A stretch of DNA of 64,000 nt from contig JAFTPK010000006.1 in assembly GCA_017463325.1 (NCBI GenBank), positions 1 through 64,000 of the forward strand, given 5' to 3'. A program made the translations under genes and the position numbers. Under the pieces are notes generated by a model. It saw only the letters and a program-made list of their open reading frames with translations, was not told the origin of the DNA and did not search any database. Position 1 is the stretch's first letter; each line of letters opens with the position of its first letter. This DNA is from Clostridia bacterium (GTDB lineage: Bacteria > Bacillota > Clostridia > Christensenellales > Borkfalkiaceae). This document shows, one piece after another, positions 35,065-45,236 of the stretch.

Positions 35065-35928
35065 TTAAATATCTAATTTCTTTTTGAGTACGTAAATTTC
35101 ATAAAACAGGCAAAACCAGATCAGCGCCGCATTCAAAAGTAACGCCACCCAAATCGCGATATGTATTCCCACGAGAGAGGAAAACACGACCTTGGGCAGT
35201 CCCGAAACGAGAAAGGCCGTCGAAAAGAAATTCGATACGCCACCTATTCCTAAAATCATTAAAAAGACAACGAGGGATTTTTTCTTGCCTGTAAATCTTC
35301 TCAAAAAGACGGTCAGCGCGCCGATCACGCAAGGAACCACCAAAAAGCTTTCCAACAGATAAAGAATTCCCTCCACCGTAAATAACGTCACGTTGACGGG
35401 ACTTTCTAAAAACAGCTCACCCATGGCCACGTTCAAATCGGCAAACAGCTCGCCGAATATCTTAAAAAACGGCTCACCTATCCCGACGCCCAAGATGATC
35501 AGCCCTAAGGCGATCGCCGCAAACGTTAGCAGCGCGCAAACGAGCGCGGAAAGATGCTTTGCAAAAATATGCTCCTCTGCCGTCGCGGGGATACTGAACG
35601 TGAGCGCACCCTCGTTTTTAAAGAAATTGTTGTAAAAACGACGCTCGGCAAGGGCGAACACCAAAATAAGCACTCCGATATTCGCGTACGCATACAGAAT
35701 AATCGAGGTCACAAACAGCGGCGTCGAGGTATTTGCCAGCGCGCCGATCTGCACGGCGAGCAAAATCGAAGAAAAGAGCAATATGCCGATCCCGATACAA
35801 ATCGCAGGCAGCAAATAACGAAATTCGTATTTGAGCAGCTTTTTGAGCATACGCCCGCGCAATTTTTTCAGTTTTCCGTTTTTATAGTCGCTTTCAGGCA
35901 ACACGGGGAGCTTTTGCATCATATCCAT
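35065..35928 (-). CDS. ABC transporter permease-like membrane protein
   Basis: A 287-residue protein with about six hydrophobic segments. It starts at an ATG with GGGAGGTG upstream that overlaps the end of the ATPase gene. After a ~27-residue cytosolic segment comes LLKYEFRYLLPAICIGIGIL, resembling ABC-2 type permeases. It probably forms an exporter with the ATPase upstream; the substrate is unknown. The pair is inserted in a housekeeping run between ftsY and trmD. Confidence 0.75.
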   Translation of the reverse strand: MDMMQKLPVLPESDYKNGKLKKLRGRMLKKLLKYEFRYLLPAICIGIGILLFSSILLAVQIGALANTSTPLFVTSIILYAYANIGVLILVFALAERRFYNNFFKNEGALTFSIPATAEEHIFAKHLSALVCALLTFAAIALGLIILGVGIGEPFFKIFGELFADLNVAMGELFLESPVNVTLFTVEGILYLLESFLVVPCVIGALTVFLRRFTGKKKSLVVFLMILGIGGVSNFFSTAFLVSGLPKVVFSSLVGIHIAIWVALLLNAALIWFCLFYEIYVLKKKLDI

Positions 35929-36623
35929 CGAAACACCTCCCTGAAAAGAGCGTCTATCGTTTTACCCTCTGCCTCGCGAATCTCTTGCGTTTTACCCTGC
36001 AAGGCGATTTGCCCCTCCTTTAAGAAAATAACGTAGTCGAAATATTCCTCGATCTCCGCAATCAAGTGGGTGCTGATAATCATGGTGGAATTCGCCGACT
36101 TATGGGCGAGAATGGTCTTTAACACGTAGTCGCGTGCGGCAGGATCTACCCCTGCAATAGGCTCGTCCAAAATAAACACGCGGGCGTTGCGCGACAGCGT
36201 AAGAATAAGCGCAAGCTTTTCTTTCGTGCCTTTGGAAAGCGCCTTGATTCTACGCTTGGGGTCAATCCCCAGCTCTGCAATCATTTTCGTTGCTTTGGCG
36301 CGGTCGAAATCAGCAAAGAAATCCTCGTAATAATCCAGCTGCTTTGCCACCGTATACCCGTCGTTCAATGCGTGCGCGTCCGAAAGATAGGAAACCATTG
36401 CTTTGCTTTCCACGCCGATCGGATAACCGCCCACACGAATACTCCCCTCCGTAGGAGTAAGTAGCCCCGTCAAAAGCTTGATCAGCGTCGTTTTGCCGCT
36501 GCCGTTCGGTCCGAGAAGCCCTACGATCCCGCCTTCGTCGGGGATAAAAACGTTTACCTGATACAGGGCGCATACCTCTTGGTATCGCTTGGTAAGCCCC
36601 CGACATTCAATAACGTTTGCCAT
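35919..36623 (-). CDS. ABC transporter ATP-binding protein
   Basis: A 234-residue ABC ATPase with Walker A GPNGSGKTTLIKLL (about residue 38), signature ALSKGTKEKLALI and Walker B VFILDEPIAG, plus the switch His in STHLI. The ALSKG signature is the DrrA/YtrB-like exporter form. Its partner is the downstream permease-like protein. It begins directly after ftsY. Confidence 0.92.
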   Translation of the reverse strand: MANVIECRGLTKRYQEVCALYQVNVFIPDEGGIVGLLGPNGSGKTTLIKLLTGLLTPTEGSIRVGGYPIGVESKAMVSYLSDAHALNDGYTVAKQLDYYEDFFADFDRAKATKMIAELGIDPKRRIKALSKGTKEKLALILTLSRNARVFILDEPIAGVDPAARDYVLKTILAHKSANSTMIISTHLIAEIEEYFDYVIFLKEGQIALQGKTQEIREAEGKTIDALFREVFRWI

Positions 36624-36625
36624 AG

Positions 36626-37522
36626 TTACAAAATTGCCTCCACAAATTCTTTTGCGTTGAAATATTCTAAGTCTTCCATCTTTTCCCCTACCCCCGCAAA
36701 CAGCACGGGCAAGGACAGCTCTTCGGCGAGCGAGAACACGAACCCGCCCTTTGCCGTGCCGTCAAGTTTCGTGAGCACAATCCCGTCGAGTTCTACCGAT
36801 TCATCAAAGACACGGGCTTGCGAAACGGCGTTTTGCCCCGTCGTTGCGTCGAGCACGAGCAGCTTTAAAAAGTCCGCCTCGGGGCATTCCCGTCTGACAA
36901 CCCGATCCATCTTTTTTAACTCGTTCATCAAGTTTTCTTTAACGTGCAATCTACCCGCCGTATCAACGATAAGCACGTCCGTTTTCTTAGCTTTCATAGA
37001 CGAAACGGCGTCGAAAATGACTGCCGCGGGGTCACTCCCCTCCTCGTGCTTGACGATACGCACTTTCGCCCGCTCTGCCCAAACGGAGAGCTGCTCGCTT
37101 GCCGCCGCACGGAAGGTATCTGCCGCTGCCACCGTCACCGTCTTGCCTTTCTTTAAAAAGTAATGCGCAAGCTTTCCAACCGTCGTGGTCTTTCCCACGC
37201 CGTTGACGCCGACGAGCATGATTACGCAAGGATAGGACGGCTCCTCCACCTCTGCCTCCTCCAAGATCTCTTCCAAAATTCCGCGAAGTAGAGAAACGGC
37301 GTACTCTCCGTCTTTGAGCTTTTCCTTGATCGCCCGTTCCTTGACCCGTTCCACCACCTCTTCTGCCGTGGATACGGACACGTCGGAGGAAATCAAAATC
37401 TCCTCCAACTCCTCGTAAAATTCGTCGCCCAGCTTGTTTTTAGAAAAGAGAACGCGAAGCTTTTCTCCCATGCCCTCTTTCGCCTTTTTTAAGGCGCCGA
37501 ACAGTTTGCCAAAAAATCCCAT
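36626..37522 (-). CDS. ftsY: Signal recognition particle receptor FtsY
   Basis: A 298-residue SRP-family GTPase with a helical N domain and a G domain: GVNGVGKTTTVGKLA (about residue 108), DTFRAAASEQL, DTAGRLHVKENL, TKLDGTAKGG. It docks ribosome-SRP complexes to the Sec translocon. The long acidic N-terminal region of E. coli FtsY is absent, as in Gram-positives. It follows smc in the conserved rnc-smc-ftsY order. Confidence 0.96.
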   Translation of the reverse strand: MGFFGKLFGALKKAKEGMGEKLRVLFSKNKLGDEFYEELEEILISSDVSVSTAEEVVERVKERAIKEKLKDGEYAVSLLRGILEEILEEAEVEEPSYPCVIMLVGVNGVGKTTTVGKLAHYFLKKGKTVTVAAADTFRAAASEQLSVWAERAKVRIVKHEEGSDPAAVIFDAVSSMKAKKTDVLIVDTAGRLHVKENLMNELKKMDRVVRRECPEADFLKLLVLDATTGQNAVSQARVFDESVELDGIVLTKLDGTAKGGFVFSLAEELSLPVLFAGVGEKMEDLEYFNAKEFVEAIL

Positions 37523-37584
37523 TTTAGTACTCCTTTATACACTTACTCCCCGCGAAACGCAGGGAGCAGGTATGAAATGAACGA

Positions 37585-40500
37585 TTATTCTACCGTTCCC
37601 GCGCCAAGTCTGCTTTCCACTTCCGTGAGCTTGACGGAAACGATCTTCGACACCCCTTTTTCTTGCATAGTAACGCCGAAAAGGGAGTCGGATTGATTCA
37701 TTGTCGGTTTTCTGTGCGTGATAACGATAAATTGCGTTTCTTGCGAAAACCGTTTTAAGTAGGTCGCAAATCTATCCACGTTTGCATCGTCAAGCGCCGC
37801 CTCGATCTCGTCCAAAATACAGAACGGCATAGGGTGCGATTTGAGAATTGCAAACAAGATCGCAATCGCCGTGAGCGCACGTTCGCCACCCGACAAAAGG
37901 GATATTTTCGTCAGTTTCTTCCCCGGAGGGCAGGCAATGATTTCCACGCCCGCGTTGAGAGGATCTTCGTCCAGCGTGTAGTCAAGCTGCAACTCTGCCT
38001 TCCCGCCGCCAAAAAGCTCCTTGAACGTCGTTTTGAAATTCTCATTGATCTGCTCGAAGCCCTCGTTGAAGATGCGCAACATCTCGTTTCTGATCTCCTG
38101 CAAGACCTTGTCCAAATCCTCGATTGCCTTTTGCAGGTCGTCGCGTTGCGTGATCATCTCGTCGTAGTGCGCTTGTTCCTCGGCGTACTGTTCTACTGCA
38201 AGCGGGTTGATGTCGCCAAGCAGCGTGATCTTGCGTTTAAGTGCCGCAATGACGCCCGCCGCCTCGTTCGCATTGAACTCCGCTTTTCGGAAAGGCAAAC
38301 AGCCCTCGTAATCCAGCCCGTATTCCTCCAAGATATGCTCCCGTTGGTTTTCAAGGCGGTTGCGAATATCGCTGATCGCCATTTCATTTTTATACCGCTT
38401 GTCCGTATGCTTAGCGAGAAGCTCTTGCACCTCCGTCTTTTCCGTTTCAAGCTGCTCTTGGCGGGCGTTGATCGCTTCCTTTTCCTTGTTGATCTCCGCA
38501 AGTCGGGCAACGATCGCCTCCACCGCCGCCTTCTCTTCGTCGGTAAGCTCTTTCTCCTGCGCCTCTTCTTCCAGCTCCGCAAGCTTACGCTCCGCCTCTT
38601 GCTTCTCCTTCGTCATTTGAACGATCCGCTCAACCAGCTCCTCCTTTTCGGCGCTAAGCCGCGTATAATCGCTCTCGTATTTTTCGATCGCCGCCGTAAG
38701 CGCCGCGTACTCGACCTCCAAATCATGCAAGGCTTTGCTCTTTTGCTCTCTCTCCGCTTTGAAACTCTCCACCTGATTTTTCTGCGTGTTGAGAAGTTCC
38801 TCCGCACCCGCGCGAAGCGCGTTGAGAGCCTCTTCGCTTTGCGACGAGCTTGCCTCCTCTAATTCGAGCATTTTCAGCTTGGCGTTAAATTCTTTTAACG
38901 CTTCCTCGTACACGGCAACGTCCGCCTCCAAATCGGCAATGCTTTGGAGCAGCGAGCTTTCACGCTGCTTTAAGGAAGCGATCTCCGTCGTCGCGCTCTG
39001 ATACTTAGCACGAAGAGTTTCCACCTCCTCGTCAGCCGCCGCTTTTGCACGTTCGCTGTCGCGAATGGCTGCCTCGATCTTCTCTATGTATTTCTGTTTA
39101 CGGGCGATATTTTCTTTACACTCTTGAATTTTTCTTTCGTGAGAAAGGAGAGTCGCCCTGCCTCTGTCTTGGCTACCGCCGCTCATGGCGCCGCTCGTCA
39201 GCGTTTGGTTACCGTCGAGAGTGACGATTTTAAACGAGCTACCGAACTTTTTCGCAATCGCCGTTGCGTTTGCAATGTTGTCGCAAATAAGGGTATTGCC
39301 AAGCAGGTTGCTCACAACGTTATAATAGTATTCGTCGTAATGCACGAGCTGGGTCGCAAGTCCCACGACGCCGCGCTCGGAAAGAGCGCGCTGAATTTCG
39401 CGGGTATCGGGACGGGGTTTCATGCTGTCCACAGGGAAGAACGTTACCTTACCGCCGTTCGTTCTGATCAAATATTCGATCAGCCACCTACCGTCGTCCA
39501 TGTTGGGCACGACGATATTCTGCATAGCGCCGCCAAGTGCCGTTTCGATTGCCGTTTCGTATTTTTGTTCCGTTTTGAGAATATCCGCAACCGCGCCGCA
39601 AATACGCTTTTTTACGTCGGGGTTGGTCTTGGCGACAAGCAACAGCCGTCTGACTGAATCCTTGTACCCCTCAAAACGGTTCTTCAAGCTGATGAACATT
39701 TCAAGCTGCTCTTTCAGCGACGCAAGCTGACCGTTGGAGTTGAACAGGTCTTGGTTGAAACTGTTGATCGTCATCTGCAATTCGCGCGATTCCTCTTCCT
39801 GCTCGGCAAGCTCTTTCATGCCCGAGCCGGAAAAATCGGTGAGCTTTTTTAAGTCGCGACGAACGGAGGCAAGCTCTGCGGCAAAGTCCTCTTTTCTTGC
39901 CTTGCTCTTTTTCATAGCCGCCTCAACTTCGCCCATACGCTCTTTCGTTGCAGTAAGCTGGGAGGCAAGCGCGCCTTGGTTCTTTTTCAGTTCCGAAAGG
40001 TTTTCCGCCGACGAAATTTGGCTTTGGCGCTGTTCGTCGGAAAGCTTTTCAAAGACGGCAATCTTACTATCCAGCGACGTGATCGCGCTACGGAGCACGT
40101 CCGTTTCCGCCTCGATCTCCCCTTGACGGGCAATGCTTTCTTTCCGTTTTTTCTCGCCGAGCGCCAACGCGTCGCCGATTTCGCCGATACGGAGCTTTCC
40201 GCTCTCTAAATATTCTCCCGCCGCTTTAATCTGCGAACGGTAAGTACTGATTTTTTCGCGCACGACTTTCAGCTCGCCGTCCTTTCTCTCGTTACCGACG
40301 GAAAGTGCCACGTGCTTATCGTGCAGGTCGGCGATCTCCTCGTCCGCTTTCGCAATCTCCTTTCTGCCGTCTTCGAGCTGCGTATTGATACGACCGAGCT
40401 TGGTGTTCAGGTCAATGATTTTTTCGGAAATGGCGTCCACTTCCTTTTTATATTTCGCCTTTTCGTTCTCCGCATTCTCGGCGCGGTAAACGTACATATT

Positions 40501-41181
40501 GATCTCGTTGTCTTTCAAGCTCGCGGAATATTCGGCGTATTCTTTCGCCGCCGCAGCCTGTTTGGAAAGAGGTCCCAAACGACGTTCTGCCTCGTCGATA
40601 CGCTGACGGTAAATAAACAAATTCTCGTTGGCGTCCTCAATTTTCCGCTCGATCTCTTTCTTGCGGTCCTTATTCACCATCAGCCCCGTCGCCTCCTCGA
40701 ATATAAGGCGTCTGTCCGCAGGGCGGGCGTTCATAATCTGCTCCACCTTGCCTTGACCGATAATGGAATACCCCTCTTTTCCCAAGCCCACGCCGTGGAA
40801 AAGACGGATAAATTCCTTCCACTTGCTCGGCTGGTTGTTGATCATATACTTACTTTCGCCCGAACGGTATAAACGGCGGGTCATAGCCAGCTCGTCCCCG
40901 TCGTAGTCGAAAAGACGCTTGGTGTTGTCAAACACCAGCGTTACTTCGCAAAAGCTTGTCGGTTTTCTTTCAAGCGTACCGCCGAAAATAACGTCTTGCA
41001 TATTTGAGCCGCGTAAAGCTTTCGCTGACTGCTCGCCAAGCACCCAGCGCACCGCGTCCGCAACGTTACTTTTTCCGCAACCGTTCGGCCCCACGATACA
41101 CGTTACCCCCTCCTCAAAACGGATTACCGTCTTTTCGGCAAAGGATTTAAAACCGATTAGTTGTATCTCTTTCAATTCCAC
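37585..41181 (-). CDS. smc: Chromosome segregation protein SMC
   Basis: A 1198-residue SMC with N-terminal Walker A GPNGCGKSNVADAVRWVLGE, a long coiled coil, a hinge (about residues 510-670), a second coiled coil and a C-terminal LSGGERALTAIAILFAI signature with Walker B FCILDEIEAALDD. It compacts and segregates the chromosome with ScpA and ScpB, which are not in the window. It follows rnc and precedes ftsY. Confidence 0.97.
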   Translation of the reverse strand: MELKEIQLIGFKSFAEKTVIRFEEGVTCIVGPNGCGKSNVADAVRWVLGEQSAKALRGSNMQDVIFGGTLERKPTSFCEVTLVFDNTKRLFDYDGDELAMTRRLYRSGESKYMINNQPSKWKEFIRLFHGVGLGKEGYSIIGQGKVEQIMNARPADRRLIFEEATGLMVNKDRKKEIERKIEDANENLFIYRQRIDEAERRLGPLSKQAAAAKEYAEYSASLKDNEINMYVYRAENAENEKAKYKKEVDAISEKIIDLNTKLGRINTQLEDGRKEIAKADEEIADLHDKHVALSVGNERKDGELKVVREKISTYRSQIKAAGEYLESGKLRIGEIGDALALGEKKRKESIARQGEIEAETDVLRSAITSLDSKIAVFEKLSDEQRQSQISSAENLSELKKNQGALASQLTATKERMGEVEAAMKKSKARKEDFAAELASVRRDLKKLTDFSGSGMKELAEQEEESRELQMTINSFNQDLFNSNGQLASLKEQLEMFISLKNRFEGYKDSVRRLLLVAKTNPDVKKRICGAVADILKTEQKYETAIETALGGAMQNIVVPNMDDGRWLIEYLIRTNGGKVTFFPVDSMKPRPDTREIQRALSERGVVGLATQLVHYDEYYYNVVSNLLGNTLICDNIANATAIAKKFGSSFKIVTLDGNQTLTSGAMSGGSQDRGRATLLSHERKIQECKENIARKQKYIEKIEAAIRDSERAKAAADEEVETLRAKYQSATTEIASLKQRESSLLQSIADLEADVAVYEEALKEFNAKLKMLELEEASSSQSEEALNALRAGAEELLNTQKNQVESFKAEREQKSKALHDLEVEYAALTAAIEKYESDYTRLSAEKEELVERIVQMTKEKQEAERKLAELEEEAQEKELTDEEKAAVEAIVARLAEINKEKEAINARQEQLETEKTEVQELLAKHTDKRYKNEMAISDIRNRLENQREHILEEYGLDYEGCLPFRKAEFNANEAAGVIAALKRKITLLGDINPLAVEQYAEEQAHYDEMITQRDDLQKAIEDLDKVLQEIRNEMLRIFNEGFEQINENFKTTFKELFGGGKAELQLDYTLDEDPLNAGVEIIACPPGKKLTKISLLSGGERALTAIAILFAILKSHPMPFCILDEIEAALDDANVDRFATYLKRFSQETQFIVITHRKPTMNQSDSLFGVTMQEKGVSKIVSVKLTEVESRLGAGTVE

Positions 41182-41199
41182 TTGCTTTGTTCTCCTTTC

Positions 41200-41835
41200 T
41201 CATTTCAGTTTTGCAAGCAATGCTTTCGCCGCTTGCTGTTCGGCAGCACGCTTACTTGCACCGTGCCCCGTCGCCTCTTTTCCGCCGCCAAACGCCGTGC
41301 AAACGAAGTTCGGCTTATCGTCGGGGCCATCTTTCGCAAACTCATAGCGAGGCGGCGCTTTCTTATCCTTTTGTAAAAATTCCTGCAATTCGCCCTTATA
41401 ATTTTCACTCTTCCCAAAGAGCGGATGCCTGTCCACGAATGCTTTTGCCGCGTCGTATCCTCCATCCAAATATACGGCGGCAAGCACGCTTTCGTATAGG
41501 CTTGCGAGCGTTTTCTTTCCAACGTTCGCCTCCCCACCCGACGCGAGCAGGTGAGGCGCAAGCCCCATCTCTTGCACCGCTGCAAGCAAGGCCGCCTCCC
41601 GCACAAGCTCTTGACGGCGTTTGGTCATATCGCCCTCACTCGCCCTGCCGTTTTCCGCGTACTGCCGCTCGGTGACGATTAGCTGCAAAACGGAATCCCC
41701 GAGGTATTCCAGTCGCTCGTTATTCTCCCCGCCGTGAAGGTTGGTATAGGAGGAATGGGTGAGCGCCGTTTTTACAAGCGTTTTATCGTGAAAAACGTAG
41801 CCTATTTTTCTTTCGACTTCGCGTTCGTCAAACAT
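41200..41835 (-). CDS. rnc: Ribonuclease III
   Basis: A 211-residue RNase III. The catalytic signature NERLEYLGDSVLQLIVT is near residue 40, and a C-terminal double-stranded RNA-binding domain ends in AAEQQAAKALLAKL. It processes rRNA precursors and structured mRNAs. I use the ATG of MFDEREVERKIG, with GGAAGAG just upstream; a longer in-frame start would overlap plsX by 47 bases. acpP, which commonly stands between plsX and rnc, is missing here. Confidence 0.95.
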   Translation of the reverse strand: MFDEREVERKIGYVFHDKTLVKTALTHSSYTNLHGGENNERLEYLGDSVLQLIVTERQYAENGRASEGDMTKRRQELVREAALLAAVQEMGLAPHLLASGGEANVGKKTLASLYESVLAAVYLDGGYDAAKAFVDRHPLFGKSENYKGELQEFLQKDKKAPPRYEFAKDGPDDKPNFVCTAFGGGKEATGHGASKRAAEQQAAKALLAKLK

Positions 41836-42862
41836 TCTCTTCCGTCTTTTCCGACTGCGCGGCAATCTCGTCAAGCATGGACTTGATCTTCTCTACCATA
41901 CCTCCGCGCACCGCCTCCACCGCCTGCGAAATGCAAACGGAAAAGCCGCGCGCCTTGGAGTTGCCATGGCCTTTCACCACCGACCCCGGAAGTCCTAAAA
42001 ACATTGCGCCGCCTACCTTTTCGTAGTCCATGCGGTTTTTGATTTTTTTCATCACCCCGCTTGCGAATAAATAGCCGATCTTCGTAAATACGTTGCGCTT
42101 AAATTCCGTTTTGAGGATTTTGGAAAAGGCTTTTGCCGTCCCCTCCACCGCTTTGAGGGCAATATTGCCCGTATACCCGTCCGACACGGCGACGGTTACG
42201 TCGCCCGACATAATTTCTCTGCCCTCGATATTCCCCACGTAACAAATTCCCGGGGTTGTCTTTAAAAGCTGATTTGCCTCCTGATGTACGAGGTCGCCCT
42301 TATGATCCTCGGTGCCGTTATTGAGCAAGCCCACCTTAGGCTGCTTAATTCCGTACACGGCCTGTGCGTACGCTGTCGCCATCAACGCAAAATGTACGAA
42401 ATTGACGGGCTTACATTCGAGGTTGGCTCCACAGTCGCAAAGCAGGGTAAGCTCACCGTTGGCGTTGGGCATAGCAGGACAAAGCGCAGGACGGGAAATC
42501 CCTTTGATGCGCCCCAAAATCAGTACCCCCGCCGAAAGCACCGCGCCCGTAGAACCGCTCGATACCAAGCCCTCCACCTTGCCCTCTTTGAGCATACGGA
42601 ACGCCACCACCGTCGAGGAGTCTTTCTTCGTCTTGACCGCTTTCGTCGGTACCTCCTCGTTCGTAATCACCTCCGTGGTGGGAACGATCTCGATTCGCGA
42701 CTTATCGTAGTCGTATTTGGCAAGCTCCGTTTCAAGCGCCGTCTTATCCCCGCAAAGATATAAAAATACGTCCTTGTCCTTTTGCACCGCCAGTACGCTG
42801 CCTTTTACCTGTTCAAACGGGGCGTAATCCCCGCCCATGGCGTCAACCGCTATTTTGATCAT
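41828..42862 (-). CDS. plsX: Phosphate acyltransferase PlsX
   Basis: A 344-residue PlsX starting MIKIAVDAMGGDYAP, with GLVSSGSTGAVLSAG and LGLPGSVVKGHGNSKA typical of the family. It converts acyl-ACP to acyl-phosphate for the first step of phospholipid synthesis. It begins just after asnS and overlaps the rnc start. Confidence 0.95.
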   Translation of the reverse strand: MIKIAVDAMGGDYAPFEQVKGSVLAVQKDKDVFLYLCGDKTALETELAKYDYDKSRIEIVPTTEVITNEEVPTKAVKTKKDSSTVVAFRMLKEGKVEGLVSSGSTGAVLSAGVLILGRIKGISRPALCPAMPNANGELTLLCDCGANLECKPVNFVHFALMATAYAQAVYGIKQPKVGLLNNGTEDHKGDLVHQEANQLLKTTPGICYVGNIEGREIMSGDVTVAVSDGYTGNIALKAVEGTAKAFSKILKTEFKRNVFTKIGYLFASGVMKKIKNRMDYEKVGGAMFLGLPGSVVKGHGNSKARGFSVCISQAVEAVRGGMVEKIKSMLDEIAAQSEKTEENV

Positions 42863-42880
42863 GCTCGTTTTTCTCCTAAG

Positions 42881-44275
42881 TTAGTATTCGAGGTTGGAAA
42901 CCGTTCTCGGGAAGGGCAACACGTCGCGGATATTTGCGATCCCCGTCAGATACATCACCATTCTCTCAAACCCAAGCCCAAAGCCGCTGTGCGTCGTGCC
43001 GCCGAATTTTCTCAGGTTTAAATACCACGAATAGTCCGCGGGATCCATGCCCAACTCCTTGATGCGGTTTTTCAGCTTTTCGTAATTTTCTTCTCTTTGC
43101 GAACCGCCGATCAACTCTCCGATCCCGGGAACAAGCAAGTCTGCCGCAGCCACCGTCTTTCCGTCGGGATTTTGTTTCATATAAAACGCTTTGATCTCTT
43201 TCGGATAATCGGTGAGGAAAACGGGCTTTTTAAACACGCTCTCGGTGAGGAAACGCTCGTGCTCGCTTTGCAAATCCTTGCCCCAGAAAATGTTTTTATC
43301 GTCAAACTTGTCCGCGCTTTTTTTCAAAATCTCGATCGCCTCCGTGTAGGTAAGACGGACGAACGCGTTTTCGGAAACGTTTTTCAACCGTTCTAGCAGC
43401 CCCTTGTCCACAAACTGGTTGAGGAACGCAAGCTCGTCCGCGCAAGTTTCCATAACGTGCGTGATGATCGCTTTTACCATCGCCTCCGCTACGTCCATAT
43501 CCCCCGCAAGGTCGCAGAACGCCATCTCCGGCTCGATCATCCAAAATTCCGCCGCGTGACGAGCCGTGTTGGAATGTTCGGCGCGGAAGGTCGGTCCGAA
43601 CGTATACACGTTGCCGAACGCCATTGCATACGTTTCCGCATTGAGCTGTCCCGAAACGGTAAGCGACGCTTTTTTGCCGAAGAAATCTTTTTTATAATCG
43701 GGTGCCTTGCCCTCTTTGGCAATCTCGTCCAAATCCAGCGTCGTCACCTGGAACATTGCCCCCGCGCCCTCACAGTCGCTCCCCGTGATGATCGGGGTAT
43801 GCACGTACACAAAGCCGCGCTCGTGGAAGAAACGGTGCACGGCAAACGCCGCCTCGCTACGGATACGGAACGCCGCCCCAAACAAATTCGTACGGGGGCG
43901 AAGATAGGCAATCTCACGCAAAAATTCCACCGTGTGGCGCTTTTTTTGCAAGGGGTAGTCGGGCGTAGACTCTCCCTCTACGACGATCTCCGTCGCCTTG
44001 ATCTCGTACGGCTGCTTATTCTCGGGCGTAAGCACCACTTCCCCCGTTACAATCAGCGAACAGCCAACGTTGCTCTTTGCGATCTCGTCGTAATTTTTAA
44101 GCGTTTCCCGCTCGAACACGATCTGCGTATTTTTAAAACAACTACCGTCGTTCAGCTCGATAAACCCAAACGCCTTGGAGTCGCGGATACTTCTCGCCCA
44201 ACCCGCGGTCGTCACCGTTTTTCCGCCGTATGCGGAAAGGTTGGTCGTCAATTCTTTTAATGTAAGTCTTTCCAT
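42881..44275 (-). CDS. asnS: Asparaginyl-tRNA synthetase
   Basis: A 464-residue class IIb synthetase. It has an N-terminal OB-fold anticodon domain, motif 2 ([21 protein letters not shown]) and motif 3 ([15 protein letters not shown]). The AsnRS identity follows from the [11 protein letters not shown] form and the length. It charges tRNA-Asn. Promoter TTGTCT-N17-TATAAT lies about 80 bases upstream. No T-box leader is apparent. It opens the run asnS-plsX-rnc-smc-ftsY. Confidence 0.95.
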   Translation of the reverse strand: MERLTLKELTTNLSAYGGKTVTTAGWARSIRDSKAFGFIELNDGSCFKNTQIVFERETLKNYDEIAKSNVGCSLIVTGEVVLTPENKQPYEIKATEIVVEGESTPDYPLQKKRHTVEFLREIAYLRPRTNLFGAAFRIRSEAAFAVHRFFHERGFVYVHTPIITGSDCEGAGAMFQVTTLDLDEIAKEGKAPDYKKDFFGKKASLTVSGQLNAETYAMAFGNVYTFGPTFRAEHSNTARHAAEFWMIEPEMAFCDLAGDMDVAEAMVKAIITHVMETCADELAFLNQFVDKGLLERLKNVSENAFVRLTYTEAIEILKKSADKFDDKNIFWGKDLQSEHERFLTESVFKKPVFLTDYPKEIKAFYMKQNPDGKTVAAADLLVPGIGELIGGSQREENYEKLKNRIKELGMDPADYSWYLNLRKFGGTTHSGFGLGFERMVMYLTGIANIRDVLPFPRTVSNLEY

Positions 44276-44353
44276 ACCTTTTACCTGCCTTTCGTCTTAG
44301 GAAAAAGCGGGATTTTTCTAACCCTTCGCTTCCTCCCCATTTTATACTCTTTC

Positions 44354-44382
44354 ATTATAACATTTTTTAGAAAAAAAGACAA
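44354..44382 (-). promoter_or_regulatory. Promoter of asnS and the downstream run
   Basis: Minus strand TTGTCT (44382-44377), 17 bases, TATAAT (44359-44354). It may serve the whole 12-kb run down to yraN. Confidence 0.65.
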
Positions 44383-44426
44383 GAGTTTGACGGAAATTTC
44401 TTTGTCGTAATTACGGTTTTTTGCGA

Positions 44427-45185
44427 TTATTTTATAATCTTTCCGCGCACGGGCGCGTAAAAGTCCTCGCGAAGCCGTTTTATCCCGATCAACACCCCGC
44501 CGTAATAGGTCTTTAAATACGCCTCGCTCTTCACCCCCTCCCTTCCCTCGCGCACTTCCTCCTCGCGCTCCACAAAAAGAGGCTCTTGGGCGGGCACCCT
44601 TGCTAGCGTTTTACTTTCAATGGAATAGCTCCGTCCCAAATTTTTTCCGTATACGGTGACGGTGAGCGCGTTTTCCCGAATTCGCACGGAAAAATATACC
44701 GTTTCGTCAAAGGGGTTATAAAGCTTTAAATCGCTCGCGGCGGAAACCATAGCGTCACGCGAGGGCGGTACGTAGCCCACAGCCAAGGAATGAGGATGAA
44801 ATTCGGTGACGCAAAGCCCCGATAAAAGGGCGGCGTTATAGAGCGTCGTGCTCACCTGACACACCCCGCCCCCAACGCCGAGTGTAAATTCGCCCTGCGA
44901 AATAATTTTCGCCTCCTTATAGCCGTTTTTTTTCGTCCGCTCCCCGACGACGACGTTAAAGGAAAATTCGCCGTACGGCTGCAACGCGATCCCGTCAATA
45001 CGCGCCGCCGCAAGGGCGATATTCTCACACCTGCCCCCGTCTTTTTGATTAAAATAGGTAGTATAAGCCACAAGCTTTTCTCTCGGATGCGCCCACGCCT
45101 TAACAGGGCGCGAGGGAAAAGCGCCGACAACAAAAAACGCCGCCCCGAAAAGAGCGGCAAAAAGTCCTAAAAGCTTTTTCTTCAT
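44427..45185 (-). CDS. VanW family exported protein
   Basis: A 252-residue protein with a signal peptide (hydrophobic residues about 5-25) and a VanW domain: GVCQVSTTLYNAALLSGL and EFHPHSLAVGYVPPSRDAM. VanW proteins occur in glycopeptide resistance clusters but are widespread in Clostridia without them; the function is unknown. It follows recF by 51 bases and probably shares its promoter. No vanH/A/X genes are present, so a resistance role is not supported. Confidence 0.88.
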   Translation of the reverse strand: MKKKLLGLFAALFGAAFFVVGAFPSRPVKAWAHPREKLVAYTTYFNQKDGGRCENIALAAARIDGIALQPYGEFSFNVVVGERTKKNGYKEAKIISQGEFTLGVGGGVCQVSTTLYNAALLSGLCVTEFHPHSLAVGYVPPSRDAMVSAASDLKLYNPFDETVYFSVRIRENALTVTVYGKNLGRSYSIESKTLARVPAQEPLFVEREEEVREGREGVKSEAYLKTYYGGVLIGIKRLREDFYAPVRGKIIK

Positions 45186-45236
45186 GACAGTACCCCCGCT
45201 TTTATTACAGTATGCGCCAAGCGGGGCGGGTTTACT

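Noticed and set aside
37834..38862. 340-codon plus-strand ORF opposite smc
   Set aside because: A mirror of the SMC coiled coil; Leu/Arg-rich with no recognisable motif.
44276..44426. T-box leader before asnS
   Set aside because: No TGGNACCGCG antiterminator sequence or long specifier stem is present in the 150-base gap.
44427..45185. Glycopeptide resistance from VanW
   Set aside because: No vanH/A/X/Y/Z or vanRS genes are nearby, and VanW is common in sensitive Clostridia.
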